NCBI RefSeq assembly: GCF_001540865.1
Contig: NC_033642.1
Location: forward strand, 3,729,988-3,793,987
Reading direction: 5' to 3'
DNA: 64,000 bases
Source of the DNA: Ananas comosus
Lineage: Eukaryota; Streptophyta; Magnoliopsida; Poales; Bromeliaceae
Shown here: positions 36,045-46,486 of the stretch, in pieces
Position numbering within the stretch: the stretch's first letter is position 1
Layout: every line of letters begins with the position of its first letter
The notes under the pieces: generated by a model
What the model saw: only the letters and a program-made list of their open reading frames with translations
Database searches by the model: none
Told to the model about the DNA's origin: nothing
Position numbers and translations under genes: made by a program

Positions 36045-37690
36045 ATATGGGCATGGGACCATATACATATTGGACGTCCCGATCGAGTTGGAGCTCCGCC
36101 GGATCTGCATGATTGTCCATTGGGTTGTCGGTATGCTATGCGTTTAAAATATAATATAATAAAATAATAAATATTGATATTGTATTGATATATTAAAAAA
36201 TAATAAAATATACTATTAATCACTTCTGCAGGTGGAACATAAGATTGCGATTTCGTAGAAATGTTAGAGCGACTGACATCGAGTTTTATCGCGATGAGCT
36301 AGATCAGCAGAGGGAGTCACAAGTACGTTATAGATTTCATAAATTAAATACATGGACATACATTCTAAAATTTTACATTCATTTTTTTTAATACAATTGT
36401 ATAGGTTACATGGATGCCCTATACGGAGGATGTTTTGAACGGTCTTCCTGCATTTTGTCTTGAGGGCTCTGCAATCTGGCGTTCGAGAACTTCTTTGATA
36501 TGCTATCATATTGTCGAGTTATATTTACCTGATAGAGTTCTGCGTCAGTTTAGATTGCTGCAGCATATACCGAAGCCCGTAGAAGCTATGCAGAGAATCA
36601 CCTCACATGGTAGATCAGGCGAGGACTAGACAGCATTTCATGCTCCATATATTCAACGTTAGGCAGATCGTCTGGAGCATATTGCGGATCAGAGTCCTTT
36701 CGTCGATCCAGATTCGATACGAGCTATCTCTGTGTACATGCAGTGGTATTCGGGGATTACAAGGTGGTGGATTTCTCGTCCTGTATAGTGGCCTCCACTT
36801 ACTTTTCTGTTGCGTGGGAATGTCGAGCGACGATTGGTAAGATTATTTTATTTTATAGTTTATTTTAATATAAGAATATTCATTATATATAATCATGTAT
36901 GTTTATACATGTGTATGCTATGCAGCATGCTGTTAGCAGTATTGGTCATTTGATGGATGATCCTCCGGAGCCCATGATGGATGCTCTAGCACATGTGAGG
37001 TGGGATCTCAAGACTGTGTTAGAGAGCCTTCCGACATTACCCGTGACAGGGCATTCGGATGTTTCTTCTCCAACTTTTGGCGATTTCGGTGATATTCTCT
37101 CCACCTCCGCACCTGCATATGATTTCGGTGATATTCCCTCCTCCGCACCTGCATATGATTTCGGTGATATTCCCTCCACCTCGATGCCTGCGTATGATTT
37201 TCCATCGACATCCGTCCGAATTCATCCATCTGATGTCCCTTCGACTTCTGATGCCCCTTCGACATCGGAAGTGCAGTTTGATATTCCGCCGGCATCCATC
37301 CCTCCATTGGATATTCCATCTACGTCAGAGGTATTATATTTTGATATTCCATTCACGTTTGTTCATATCCATCTTTCTGATGTTCTATCCACATCCACGT
37401 CGTAGGTTCGTCGTGATGATGTTGTATATCGACGTAGGCGACGACGACAGGGTCATATTGAGACGCAGGAAGGGATACTACCATCAGCTGTTGAGCAAGG
37501 GATGGAGCCGATTGTCGAGGGCATCGCTATCGAGTATATTGATTAGATGCATGTCATTGAGCCCGTGCAGCCTGAGATGGAGCATGACATACATATTCGA
37601 GGACGGAGTCGAGGACGCGGTCGTCGACGCGGACGTGGACGTGGCAGGGGACGAGGGCGAGACCATAGGACGGGGATGGAGGGGACTTGA
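36045..37690 (+). pseudogene. Plant mobile domain (PMD/MAIN-like) gene, module 1
   Basis: Exon 1 starts after a pyrimidine-rich AG at 36045 (IWAWDHIHIGRPDRVGAPPD), then a GT-AG intron (about 36131-36231), then WNIRLRFRRN and IEFYRDELDQQRESQ. A further exon from about 36404 has VTWMPYTEDVLNGLPAF, CYHIVELYLPDRVLRQF and ITSHGRSGED. These are hallmarks of the plant mobile domain shared by transposon proteins and the host MAIN/MAIL1 proteins. Stops at 36627 and 36660, in the region where family members have Trp, show decay. A Ser/Thr/Pro-rich repeat (DFGDIPS and PAYDF units, 37075-37200) and an Arg-Gly-rich tail (37590-37660) end the frame. The molecular role of transposon PMD proteins is not established. 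Confidence 0.85.
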
Positions 37691-37954
37691 TTTTTTTTAT
37701 CATTTTTGGGATTCTTATGTATATTTGATATTTCAGATCTTTTTACATTGATTTTTGATAGTATCATCTAAATTTATTCATATTGAAGTATGTTGATATT
37801 GGTATAGCTTATTTTATATGCTTAAAATGTGGTTGAAGTTGGTATAGATGATTTTATGTATTTATTGCTGTAATTAAAATACTTGAAAATATTGCTATTT
37901 TGTATAATGTGGAATTTTGCAAAGTTGCTGTTGCCTGGTTGTGGTGCTAGTTAA

Positions 37955-38228
37955 ATGCGGTGAACCATTTACCGCATATAAAGGCAGTGAATGGTTCACC
38001 GCCTTTAAAAGCGGTGAATGGTTCACCGCCTTTAAAAGCGGTGAATGGTTCACCGTTTTTATATGCAGTGAATCATTAACCGCATTCATGTGTTTTCTCG
38101 CCACAGTGGAAACATTATAAAGGCGGTGAATGGTTCACCGCCTTTATAGGATTTTTAAATCCTTATGAAAGCGGTGAACCATTTACCGCATTCACTTGAA
38201 AGCTGTAAATGGTTCACCGCTTTTAGCT
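37955..38228. repeat. Hairpin array 2 between the PMD modules
   Basis: About eight palindromic units of the form GCGGTGAATGGTTCACCGC occur, several separated by CTTTAAAA. Loop triplets vary (TGG, CCA, TCA). It is the densest of the arrays. The chance ORFs across it (37895-38104 minus, 37917-38120 plus) are periodic only because of the repeat. Confidence 0.85.
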
Positions 38229-38408
38229 TCCCCCGCCAGCACACTGCCTACGTGGCAGATTGGAGCCTATTTTTGCAAATAAAAGTTTCAGAGGTCTTTT
38301 TAGAATAAAAGTTTTGAAGGAGACTACTTGGGTAAAAACCCCTATTATAATTGTTATATAGAACTTCTCTTAATTTCTCCTGTTTAATTCATTGTAATTT
38401 ATTTATAG

Positions 38409-39885
38409 ATTTGGACGTGGAACTATATTCATATCGAGCGACCCACTGGCGTTGGAGCTATTGCCGATATAGCAGATTGCCCTTTGAGTTGCCGATATGA
38501 TATATAAATTTGATACATATTGCATTTATATATATATTTTTGCAACTAACATGTATACTTTTTAAATTTTAGATGGGCGAACGCTGGCGGGTTACGATTT
38601 GAAGCTAATGTTAGGACCACAGATATTGAGTTTTATCGAGATGAGTTAGATCAGCAGAGAGAGTCCCAGGTACGTATTAATGCAACCATCTTTTTCAATA
38701 TTATAAAAAACGTATTAATGTATTCAGCTGACTACCGGCTTGTTCACAGATTATATGGAGGCCGTACACAGATCTACCGGCATTTTGTGTACAGGGCAGT
38801 GAGGTCTGGCGATCGAGGACGATGCAGATTTCTTTTCATATTGTTGAGATGCATGTACCGGATCGAGTCCTACGACAGTTTGGTCTTCTCAAGCATATGC
38901 CCATAAACTTGAAAACCATCCGTCGTATCACTTCTCAGGGGCGGCCAGATAAAGATTGGGCAATCTTTCATGCTGCACACATCGAGAGATGGAGACAGAG
39001 ATTACAGCATATTTTTGACTAGTTGCCGATTGCCGGTGATGACCTGATACAGGCGGCCTCCATTTATATGCAATGGTATTGGCAGATAACGAGAAGATAG
39101 ATTTCTCGTCTAGTACAGCGTCCATCATTGACTTACCAGTCTCGTGGGCAGACCGAGAGAGCTTTGGTACAATCACTCATATATTAATTATCATTTTAAT
39201 CTTATATTTAATATAGATTAGAAAAAATGAGTTTTTATCTATAATACTGGTGGACGCATTATGACAGACTCACTACAGCATCAGATAGCTAGTTGATGAT
39301 TCGACTGCGATCCATACGATGCTGGAGTCTTTGACGGCCATCTGTGCCTATATTGAGTCGGTACTGGAGCATGTTCCTGCCATATCTGTTGTCACGGATG
39401 TACGGGGTCGAAATTTTGGTCATGTCTCGACATTGGGTCATCAGATGCGACAGTCACCGTCTCCTATTGGATCATATTCGACATCGAGCCAGCGGGTGTC
39501 ATGATCTACATCTCCTACTGACGCTGGAGTTATGCTCGCCACCCCTTCGACATTTTCTTTTTTGACGTTGGACTTGCTTCCGCCACCAGTCTCTCGAGTG
39601 TAATTTAGATCTGTTTATTCTCGTCATCATGGCGCGTCATCATCACAGCCCCGCCCAGCATCTACATCGGACACTGTCGAGGGTGATCGATCTGAGCCAG
39701 AGGAGACTCAGGTGATTTCGGAGCATCCTGAGGGCATCATTATCGCGGATCTCGATCAAGTAGCCGGTATCGAGCCACTTGATGACGTACCTCCTGCTGA
39801 GCTTGATGTTGATCATGGCCGTAGACATGGGCGTGAAAGAGGACGTGGCCGAGGACGTCGAGGGAGAGGAAGATCAAGAGATTGA
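38409..39885 (+). pseudogene. Plant mobile domain (PMD/MAIN-like) gene, module 2
   Basis: It has the same exon order as module 1: IWTWNYIHIERPTGVGA, then after an intron RWANAGGLRFEANVRT and IEFYRDELDQQRESQ, then YTDLPAFCVQGSEVW, SFHIVEMHVPDRVLRQFGLL, ITSQGRPDKDWAIFHAAHIE and WRQRLQHIF up to a stop at 39022. Later segments match module 1 (AASIYMQWYWQITRR). The frame ends in another Arg-Gly-rich tail (HGRERGRGRGRRGRGRSRD, stop at 39883-39885). A few residues are missing after YTD compared with module 1, and in-frame stops and frame shifts occur between 39020 and 39600. It retains the Trp that module 1 lost. The two modules clearly diverged from one ancestor. Confidence 0.83.
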
Positions 39886-40121
39886 CATTTTTGTTATTTA
39901 GATCAAACACATTGTATAATATTATATACTTCTTTATTTAGTTCATATTTGTATATCTTTCTTTGTTTTTGTTGATATTCCTATGCTTTTGGTTGTATCT
40001 TGTTGTTTTACTTGTCTTGTTGTGTTTCTTGAAATTTTTGTTCTCGTGAAATTTCTTACTTCAAACTTGTACAAATTATTATTAAAAACTAGCTAAAAAA
40101 GGGGGGTATGGTGTGTTTGCA

Positions 40122-40396
40122 CTAAAGGCGGTGAATGATTCACCGTCTTCATGAAGACGGTGTCTTCATGAAGACGGTGAATAGTTCACTGCCTTCATAA
40201 AGACGGTGAATCATTCACCGTATTATTTGTGTTTCAGCACCAACTCCAGGACTTAGACAAATTTTGATGGATTTCGGGGGATTTGCACTAAAGGCGGTGA
40301 GGCGGTGAACTATTCACCGCCTTCACAATATATATTACAAAGGCGGTGAATCGTTCACTGCCTTACTGAAGACGGTGAACGATTCACTGACGTGGC
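40122..40396. repeat. Hairpin array 3, downstream of PMD module 2
   Basis: About six GGTGAA/TTCACC palindromic units occur in two groups (40122-40222 and 40289-40395), with a short internal duplication of GAAGACGGTG. A CTAAAGGCGGTGA phrase starts each group. Confidence 0.8.
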
Positions 40397-40909
40397 ACCC
40401 AGGTGGCAAAATGAGGGTTACTTTTCCAAATAAAAATTTGACAGGGTTATTTTGCAAATTGCAAATTTTTGGAGGGTCATTTTATAAAAAAAGTTCAAAT
40501 TGTAATGCTTTACTCCTTACTAGCCATGCCTTCCAATAGGTTATGTAAACATGAAAAGTTGATCGCACCGTTTCTTGTACTTGTTTTGGTGTTATATTAA
40601 GTCTTGCCTTTATTGTCGGGAGAATTTGTTGACATATAAGATTTGAAGTACAATTACAATGCGATGCATTTAACATTAAAATTACACATGTGTGTTGACC
40701 AGCATATGTCTTAACTCTGAAGTACGTCGCATTTTTGGGAACGGGAGCGTATAATTTCTAAGGACATCCCTTTACCGTACATTTTACTGTATAAGTCGTT
40801 TTCGTGGATTTCAAAACCTTCATCTGAGGAGGAGAGAGAGAGCGATGAGAGAGAGAGAGAGTGAGAGAGCGTGCGCTTGTGAGGAAGAGTAAGTCAGCGG
40901 CATACCTAA

Positions 40910-41148
40910 TGGAAGTGGTGAACGATTCACCGTATTCATGAAGCAGTGAATCGTTTACTGCATTATAAGATGGTGAACCGTTCATCGCAGTGAACTGTTC
41001 ACTGTCTTATGATGATTTCTCCACACTCGCGAGTTGGCGAGTTGCTATATAGAGGTGAGTTAGTACTAAAGGCGGTGAATGATTCACTGCCTTCAGAAGA
41101 TGGTGAACTGTTCACCGTCTTAGTAAGTTATATAGTTCACTGCCTTTA
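40910..41148. repeat. Hairpin array 4, next to the right inverted repeat
   Basis: About five further GGTGAA/TTCACC-type units, more degenerate than in array 2, reach close to the right terminal inverted repeat. A GA-rich stretch (40830-40870) precedes them. Confidence 0.75.
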
Positions 41149-41179
41149 TAGAAAAAGTCTGACGTGGCTCTTACGTGGT

Positions 41180-41266
41180 GAAGAGCGGGTTTGTTTGCCA
41201 AACTTAGTTTGCATAGGGTGATTTCCCCAATTACAATATTTTATAGGGTTATTGTGAAAAAAGTTC
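41180..41266 (-). repeat. Right terminal inverted repeat of the Mutator-like element
   Basis: Inverted partner of 35800-35884. The outermost bases read GAACTTTTTT on the minus strand. The right-hand duplication GTGAAAAAT follows at 41267. Confidence 0.85.
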
Positions 41267-41957
41267 GTGAAAAATAATCAGCAACCTGTCTGGTACTCCA
41301 ATGATTAAATCTCATTGCATGCCTTCTATGTGGAAGATGGTCTGATGGAGCAAGTAAATTTCCTAAAGGTTAGGGGCTTTGTGTATTGGTGTATTTGTGC
41401 TGTTAATGAAGAGTTAACTCTTGGGTGAGGTCAAATGATAAATCTAATCCAAATTGTTGGGATCGTGCCTGAAAATATTAAGCACCGTCTGCTTTATCTA
41501 TTTTCAAAATATATTTCTCAATGATCTTCATACATGACTATTATACTTTTTATATTAACACAGAAGGAAAAGTCGATTATGATTCACTCGCTAACAGCAC
41601 TGCCATTGAATCATTCCCTGATCAATTGTTTCAATTTACTAATAGACTTTGTTTGTGCAGACATGGGAAAACCTTCCCGATGTGAATGAAGTCATAAAGG
41701 ATTAGCCTAACACGGTCATCAATAGTGTTGATGCAACAATTGAACATCTGATAGCATCTAATGTTTTTTTCGTAGTAAAGCGGAGGAACGCAAGCAAGGA
41801 GCTCCTATATCTATCCACCAAGATCCCTCTTGGTATCCCGTTCCTCATCAAGCTTTCTACGACAGTGGGTATTCCCAGGGTTAAATGTGCATTAAATATG
41901 CCAGGCCCGGAATTGGCGCCGCTCATCTTCGAAGCCATGGAGACTCTTCTCACGTGA

Positions 41958-43883
41958 TGCCGCTTGTGATGGTCGACCTTTTTAAAATGAGAAAATTTTC
42001 CTCTTTGCATCGTAGTGTTGTGAAACCTATGCATTCTGGTTATATATTGCGAGTTTGTTTTTTAGCTAGGGCCAATTTGATACTCTTGTATTAGATCATT
42101 GGTGACCTGAAGAATTTGCATTCCAAATTCAATTTGTGAATAGTATCAATCTTTCAGAGATCTTGTTTTCATTTCAACATTTTATGTTCATTGGATGTTA
42201 TCTATCATTTAAGTTACGCGAAGTACATCATCATTGGATGATGATTATTGTTCCTATTGTAATTTCTGCAGCATTTTATTTTTTCCAGTATTTATTCAGA
42301 AGTTCCAGATCTTTTGTTTCTTTTAGTTTGGGTTGTGTTGCCTTCTATAATATGCATAACTCTGATGGACTGATGCTACGTCTCTAATAACGCTAGAAAT
42401 CTGCTCTGTGAAAGCAGGGATTGAAGTTTTGAAATCCTGCTCTGAGAAAAATCTAAAAACCTGCTATGAGTAAGCAGTAAAGTTTTGGATGATATACCTG
42501 CAATTTTGGATTTTATTTGAAGAGTGCTGCGACAGATACCTCTTATTAAGTGTACTCTACATTGCATGTGGTAATATCATTATTACAATCTAATCAGTAA
42601 TTACTAAACCGGAAATATTATTATTAAACTTACCTTAAATGGATTTAAGCACATAATTTGGTATACCCCAAACATTTCTCTTATTTTAAAAGATTGTAAA
42701 TGTAAAAAATCCAGAACAGTTTCATTACATGTTAAATTTCCTTTTGATCAGTCCCTAACTAGGTCATCTAATTTTCTTTCACTTTATTTCTTATCTTTTG
42801 ATTATTTTTCATATTTCTTAACTCTAATTGTTTTTCATATTAAATTGGAAGTTGTTTGATATCGCTCTATTTATTATACATTAGTTGCTAACTTCAATTT
42901 TACCAACTAAAAAATATTCAAAATAGTTAATGGAATAACCGCTATATTAGAATATTCCTAACTTAATTTATTAAATTAATACAAATTATAAGAATCAAGA
43001 GTATGCAGTTCTCTTTTTTTTTTTTGGTCCGATCTTGGTATAAATGTATAATATCTTTGTCTAAAATCGCCATAATATTCAAACCTACACCCTTGACTAT
43101 CATTAGAAAATTAAGATTCACCTACGTGGAGAAAAAGTTTCACTCGTTGCTATAATCTTCATTATGCGATTGTAAGATTATCTATATCTAGATAACTTAT
43201 GAAGTGTGAACCCTAAGCGGGTTTGGAGGCTTCTCCGCATTTAGTGGGGGGAGTGGGTCCCACTCTCTACTCTGTCATTTACTTGCTCCCTTGACGAGCG
43301 TTTATGCCCAGCCCCTGTCATTTACTTGCTCTGGCCACAAATCATTTTGTGTTGACTATCATTTTTTCTTCTTGTTCTTACCTCTTCGTTTCCTTCACGG
43401 TTATTCGCCGTTTCCTTCTTCCTCGCCTCTCATCTCCCGTCACCATTACTCTCTCTCCTTATTAATTATTCATTCGGTCTTTGTCCGCGTGGCCCTATGT
43501 ACGGCTGCAACCGGTGGGGGAATGGAGGGTCGTACCATGGCTGGTCTCCCCGCAGACGTGGGTTTGGAGAGGTTGTAGGATGTCATGTCTGACAACGAAG
43601 CCGGATGGGAGGGTGGCATTGTTTTGGAGTATTTGGGTATGGCCTCCTCGTTCCTCTGCATATGTTTGGTGGCCGTATTCCTGCCCTCAATCGATCTTTG
43701 GGATTTCGGTAACTTGCTCGATCTCTTCTGGAATTTTATCTCTCTAAATCTGAGTGCTCACTCCTTTTTCTTCTTATAGCTACCCATCTACGTACGTAAC
43801 ACTCGGAGTAGAAAATTTCTAAATTCTCAACACTTTCGCGCCATGATTATACACGATCGACCATGTTATATCATCATCTGAGC
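41958..43883. other. Intergenic AT-rich DNA, no recognised gene
   Basis: Nothing familiar is coded here. Short ORFs at 42136-42387, 43291-43578 and 43585-43779 include a hydrophobic stretch in the last one, but none has homology I recognise or gene-like context. Around 42395-42475 the phrase CTGCTCTGTGAAAGCAG and two variants form three short imperfect hairpins. Confidence 0.5.
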
Positions 43884-44027
43884 AAATCTTATAGCTACCC
43901 ATGTAACACTCGAATTAGTAAATTGCTAAATTCTCAACGCTTAATTGGAAGTCTAGTACGTGGATAACTTACCAACTCCATTTATATATGATCAGTATGT
44001 GTGCAATAATATTTGCACACTTAATAT

Positions 44028-44058
<31 letters not shown>

Positions 44059-45088
44059 ATTTTGCTGCAAGAATTTAGTCGACGACGTTCAAGAATTTCG
44101 TAGACGATGGAAGCTGTGGCGTCAACGAGTGGTTACGGCTTCTGCTCTGTCGACTGTAGCTATGAACCTTTGTTCTGAGTTTCTCGCCAGCACTCCCATC
44201 ATCACCGACGATCCCTACTGCATGGAGCCATCGAAGAACCTCCTCCTCGCACTAAAACAAAACACAGATTTTAGCTACACTTTTATAGAAGCATTTATGA
44301 AAATCTGCTGGTATGTTTGATTGAGCACACCATTTTGCAGCATTTTTTATAAAAAGTTGTTGAGTTTTGGTTAAAAATCATTCCATTCCCTCTTTTTTTT
44401 TTTTTCCCCCTCCATTGCCCATAAATTCATCAAAACACTATTTTACTCTTACTTTAATTTGGAACCATACTTTAATATATTGGGTCTTTTGTTCCTTTCA
44501 AAAATTAAAGAAAATTAACCTACAAAAAGGGAACATTTGAAGAATGCCCTCAAGAGTCTCCTCACCGAGATCGTCAGCGGCGCGTGTTCCTCTCCAACAG
44601 TGGGCTCTTCTCCGTTGAGATCGTGGATTTCAACCAAGCCCTCGACGACTTCAAGTTGGGATCCCATTGTTTTTGCAAATGTATTATTCATATTATTTTT
44701 TTAAATTTTTTTATGGGAGTTTCGAATTTAGGGTTAAAAAATTAGCATGCTAGTTTTCTACATAGATTTCTACTGGATTTTATACTTTTGAGAGAGTTTT
44801 TATACTTATCAAGTTTTATTTTAGAGCTAAGATTTTTGTGTCTTTTTTGTTCCACTATCAAGTTTTATTTTAGAGCTTTAAGGCTACGTTTTGTTGGAGA
44901 ACTAAATTTTGAAGAACAACTTTTGTTGTTCCCGAGAACAAGGGATACTCCGGTATAAGATAGAACAATTGTAAATTTATATTTGGATGTATTCGAAAAT
45001 ATTCTCGAGGATATCCTTAGTAGCGTTTGGATAAAAAGTGTAGAACAATGTCTAAATAGATTTTAAAATTAAAATAATTAATTTATAT
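43884..45088 (+). repeat. 1.2-kb direct repeat, copy 1
   Basis: Near-identical by eye to 45245-46486. It contains a CT microsatellite (44035-44060) and a short region (44070-44320) that could be coding (NLVDDVQEFRRRWKLWRQR, then IITDDPYCMEPSKNLLLALK), which I do not recognise. A second short piece at about 44540-44650 reads VFLSNSGLFSVEIVDFNQAL in one frame. From 44880 it enters a DNA-transposon end (AAGGCTACGTTTTGTTGG). Confidence 0.85.
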
Positions 45089-45244
45089 AGAAATATATAT
45101 AATACTTATTTAATATATTTTATTTAATAATAATATATATCATTTTATTTATATGATAAAATTTAATTTAAGAATGTATTTTATAATATAATATTTAATG
45201 ATATTCTTTATTAAAATATTTATTAAAATATATTTTATATGATN

Positions 45245-45400
45245 AAATCTTATAGCTACCCATGTAACACTCGGATTAGTAAATTGCTAAATTCTCAACG
45301 CTTAATTGGAAGTCTAGTACGTGGATAACTTACCAACTCCATTTATATATGATCAGTACGTGTGCAATAATATTTGCACACTTAATATCCCCCCCCCCCT

Positions 45401-45449
<49 letters not shown>

Positions 45450-46486
45450 TTTGCTGCAAGAATTTAGTCGACGACGTTCAAGAATTTCGTAGATGATGGA
45501 AGCTGTGGCGTCAACGAGTGGTTACGGCTTCTGCTCCGTCGACTGTAGCTATGAACCTTTGTTCTGAGTTTCTCGCCAGCACTCCCATCATCACCGACGA
45601 TCCTTACTGCATGGAGCCATCGAAGAACCTCCTCCTCGCACTAAAACAAAACACAGATTTTAGCTACACTTTTATAGAAGCATTTATGAAAATCTGCTGG
45701 TATGTTTGATTGAGCACACCATTTTGCAGCATTTTTTATAAAAAGTTGTTGAGTTTTGGTAAAAAATCATTCCATTCCCTCCTCTTTTTTTTTTTTTTTT
45801 TTTCCCTCCATTGCCCATAAATTCATCAAAACACTATTTTACTCTTACTTTAATTTGGAACCATACTTTAATATATTGGGTCTTTTGTTCCTTTCAAAAA
45901 TTAAAGAAAATTAACCTACAGAAAGGGAACATTTGAAGAATGCCCTCAAGAGTCTCCTCACTGAGATCGTCAGCGGCGCGTGTTCCTCTTCAATAGTGGG
46001 CTCTTCTCCGTTGAGATCGTGGATTTCAACCAAGCCCTCGACGACTTCAAGTTGGGATCGTCCATTGTTTTTGCAAATGTATTATTCATATTATTTTTTT
46101 AAGTTTTTTTATGGGAGTTTCGAATTTAGGGTTAAAAAATTAGCATGTTAGTTTTCTACATAGATTTCTACTGGATTTTATACTTTTGAGAGAGTTTTTA
46201 TACTTATCAAGTTTTATTTTAGAGCTCTAGGATTTTTGTCTTTTTTGTTCCACTATCAAGTTTTATTTTAGAGCTTTAAGGCTGCATTTTGTTGGAGAAC
46301 TAAATTTTGAAGAACAACTTTTGTTGTTCCCGAGAACAAGAGATACTCCGGTATAAGATAGAACAATTGTAAATTTATATTTGGATATATTCGAAAATAT
46401 TCTCGAGGATATCCTTAGTAGCGTTTGGATAAAAAGTGTAGAACAATGTCTAAATAGATTTTAAAATTAAAATAATTAATTTATAT
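45245..46486 (+). repeat. 1.2-kb direct repeat, copy 2
   Basis: It starts one base after a single N at 45244 and repeats 43884-45088, with small differences such as a longer CT microsatellite (45400-45447) and a longer T-run. It is either a recent tandem duplication or a duplicated contig end joined across the N. The same unrecognised short coding-like segments recur at 45470-45709 and 45930-46050. Confidence 0.85.

Larger units (their letters stand above)
35800..41266. mobile_element. Mutator-like element carrying two PMD modules
   Basis: The element is flanked by identical 9-bp duplications, GTGAAAAAT, at 35791-35799 and 41267-41275, and deleting it with one duplication restores the adaptin exon phrase for VAVKNNQQPVWY. 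The ends are long inverted repeats of about 85 bases (GGACTTTTTTTGTC at left, GAACTTTTTTCACA reverse-complemented at right; both continue AAAATATTGTAATTG and TTTGGCAAACAAACC). A 9-bp duplication with long inverted repeats is the Mutator signature. No MURA-type transposase is visible. The cargo is two plant-mobile-domain genes, each bracketed by arrays of short GGTGAA...TTCACC hairpins. Confidence 0.9.
31327..41957 (+). pseudogene. Beta-adaptin (AP complex large subunit) pseudogene with introns
   Basis: Exon remnants appear in order: 31327-31452 ([20 protein letters not shown]), 32261-32439 (MILQQMELFTSTDVV), 32530-32623 ([19 protein letters not shown]), about 33309-33517 ([23 protein letters not shown]), 33647-33712 (SIIATLCESLD), about 33812-33974 ([22 protein letters not shown]), 34374-34469 ([17 protein letters not shown]), 34547-34957 ([23 protein letters not shown]), about 35398-35587, 35688-35799, then 41276 and 41665-41957 (SVDATIEHLIASNVFF to FEAMETLLT). 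These match the middle trunk, hinge and ear of plant beta-adaptin, which acts in clathrin coat assembly. The first third of the protein is absent. In-frame stops (32310, 32623, 33969, 41700), frameshifts (about 33695, 34885) and a transposon inside an exon show it is dead. Retained introns mean it arose by DNA duplication, not retroposition. Confidence 0.9.

Noticed and set aside
37895..38120. Periodic ORFs on both strands with repeated AVNHSPLLK and GEWFTAFKS units
   Set aside because: The periodicity comes from the GGTGAA/TTCACC DNA hairpins, not from a protein repeat.
37955..38228. Possible CRISPR-like array of palindromic repeats
   Set aside because: Units are adjacent or irregularly spaced, there are no unique spacers, and the DNA is plant nuclear transposon sequence.
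43291..43779. Possible small membrane protein genes
   Set aside because: Hydrophobic ORFs without family features, promoter or conserved neighbours; hydrophobicity is common in T-rich DNA.
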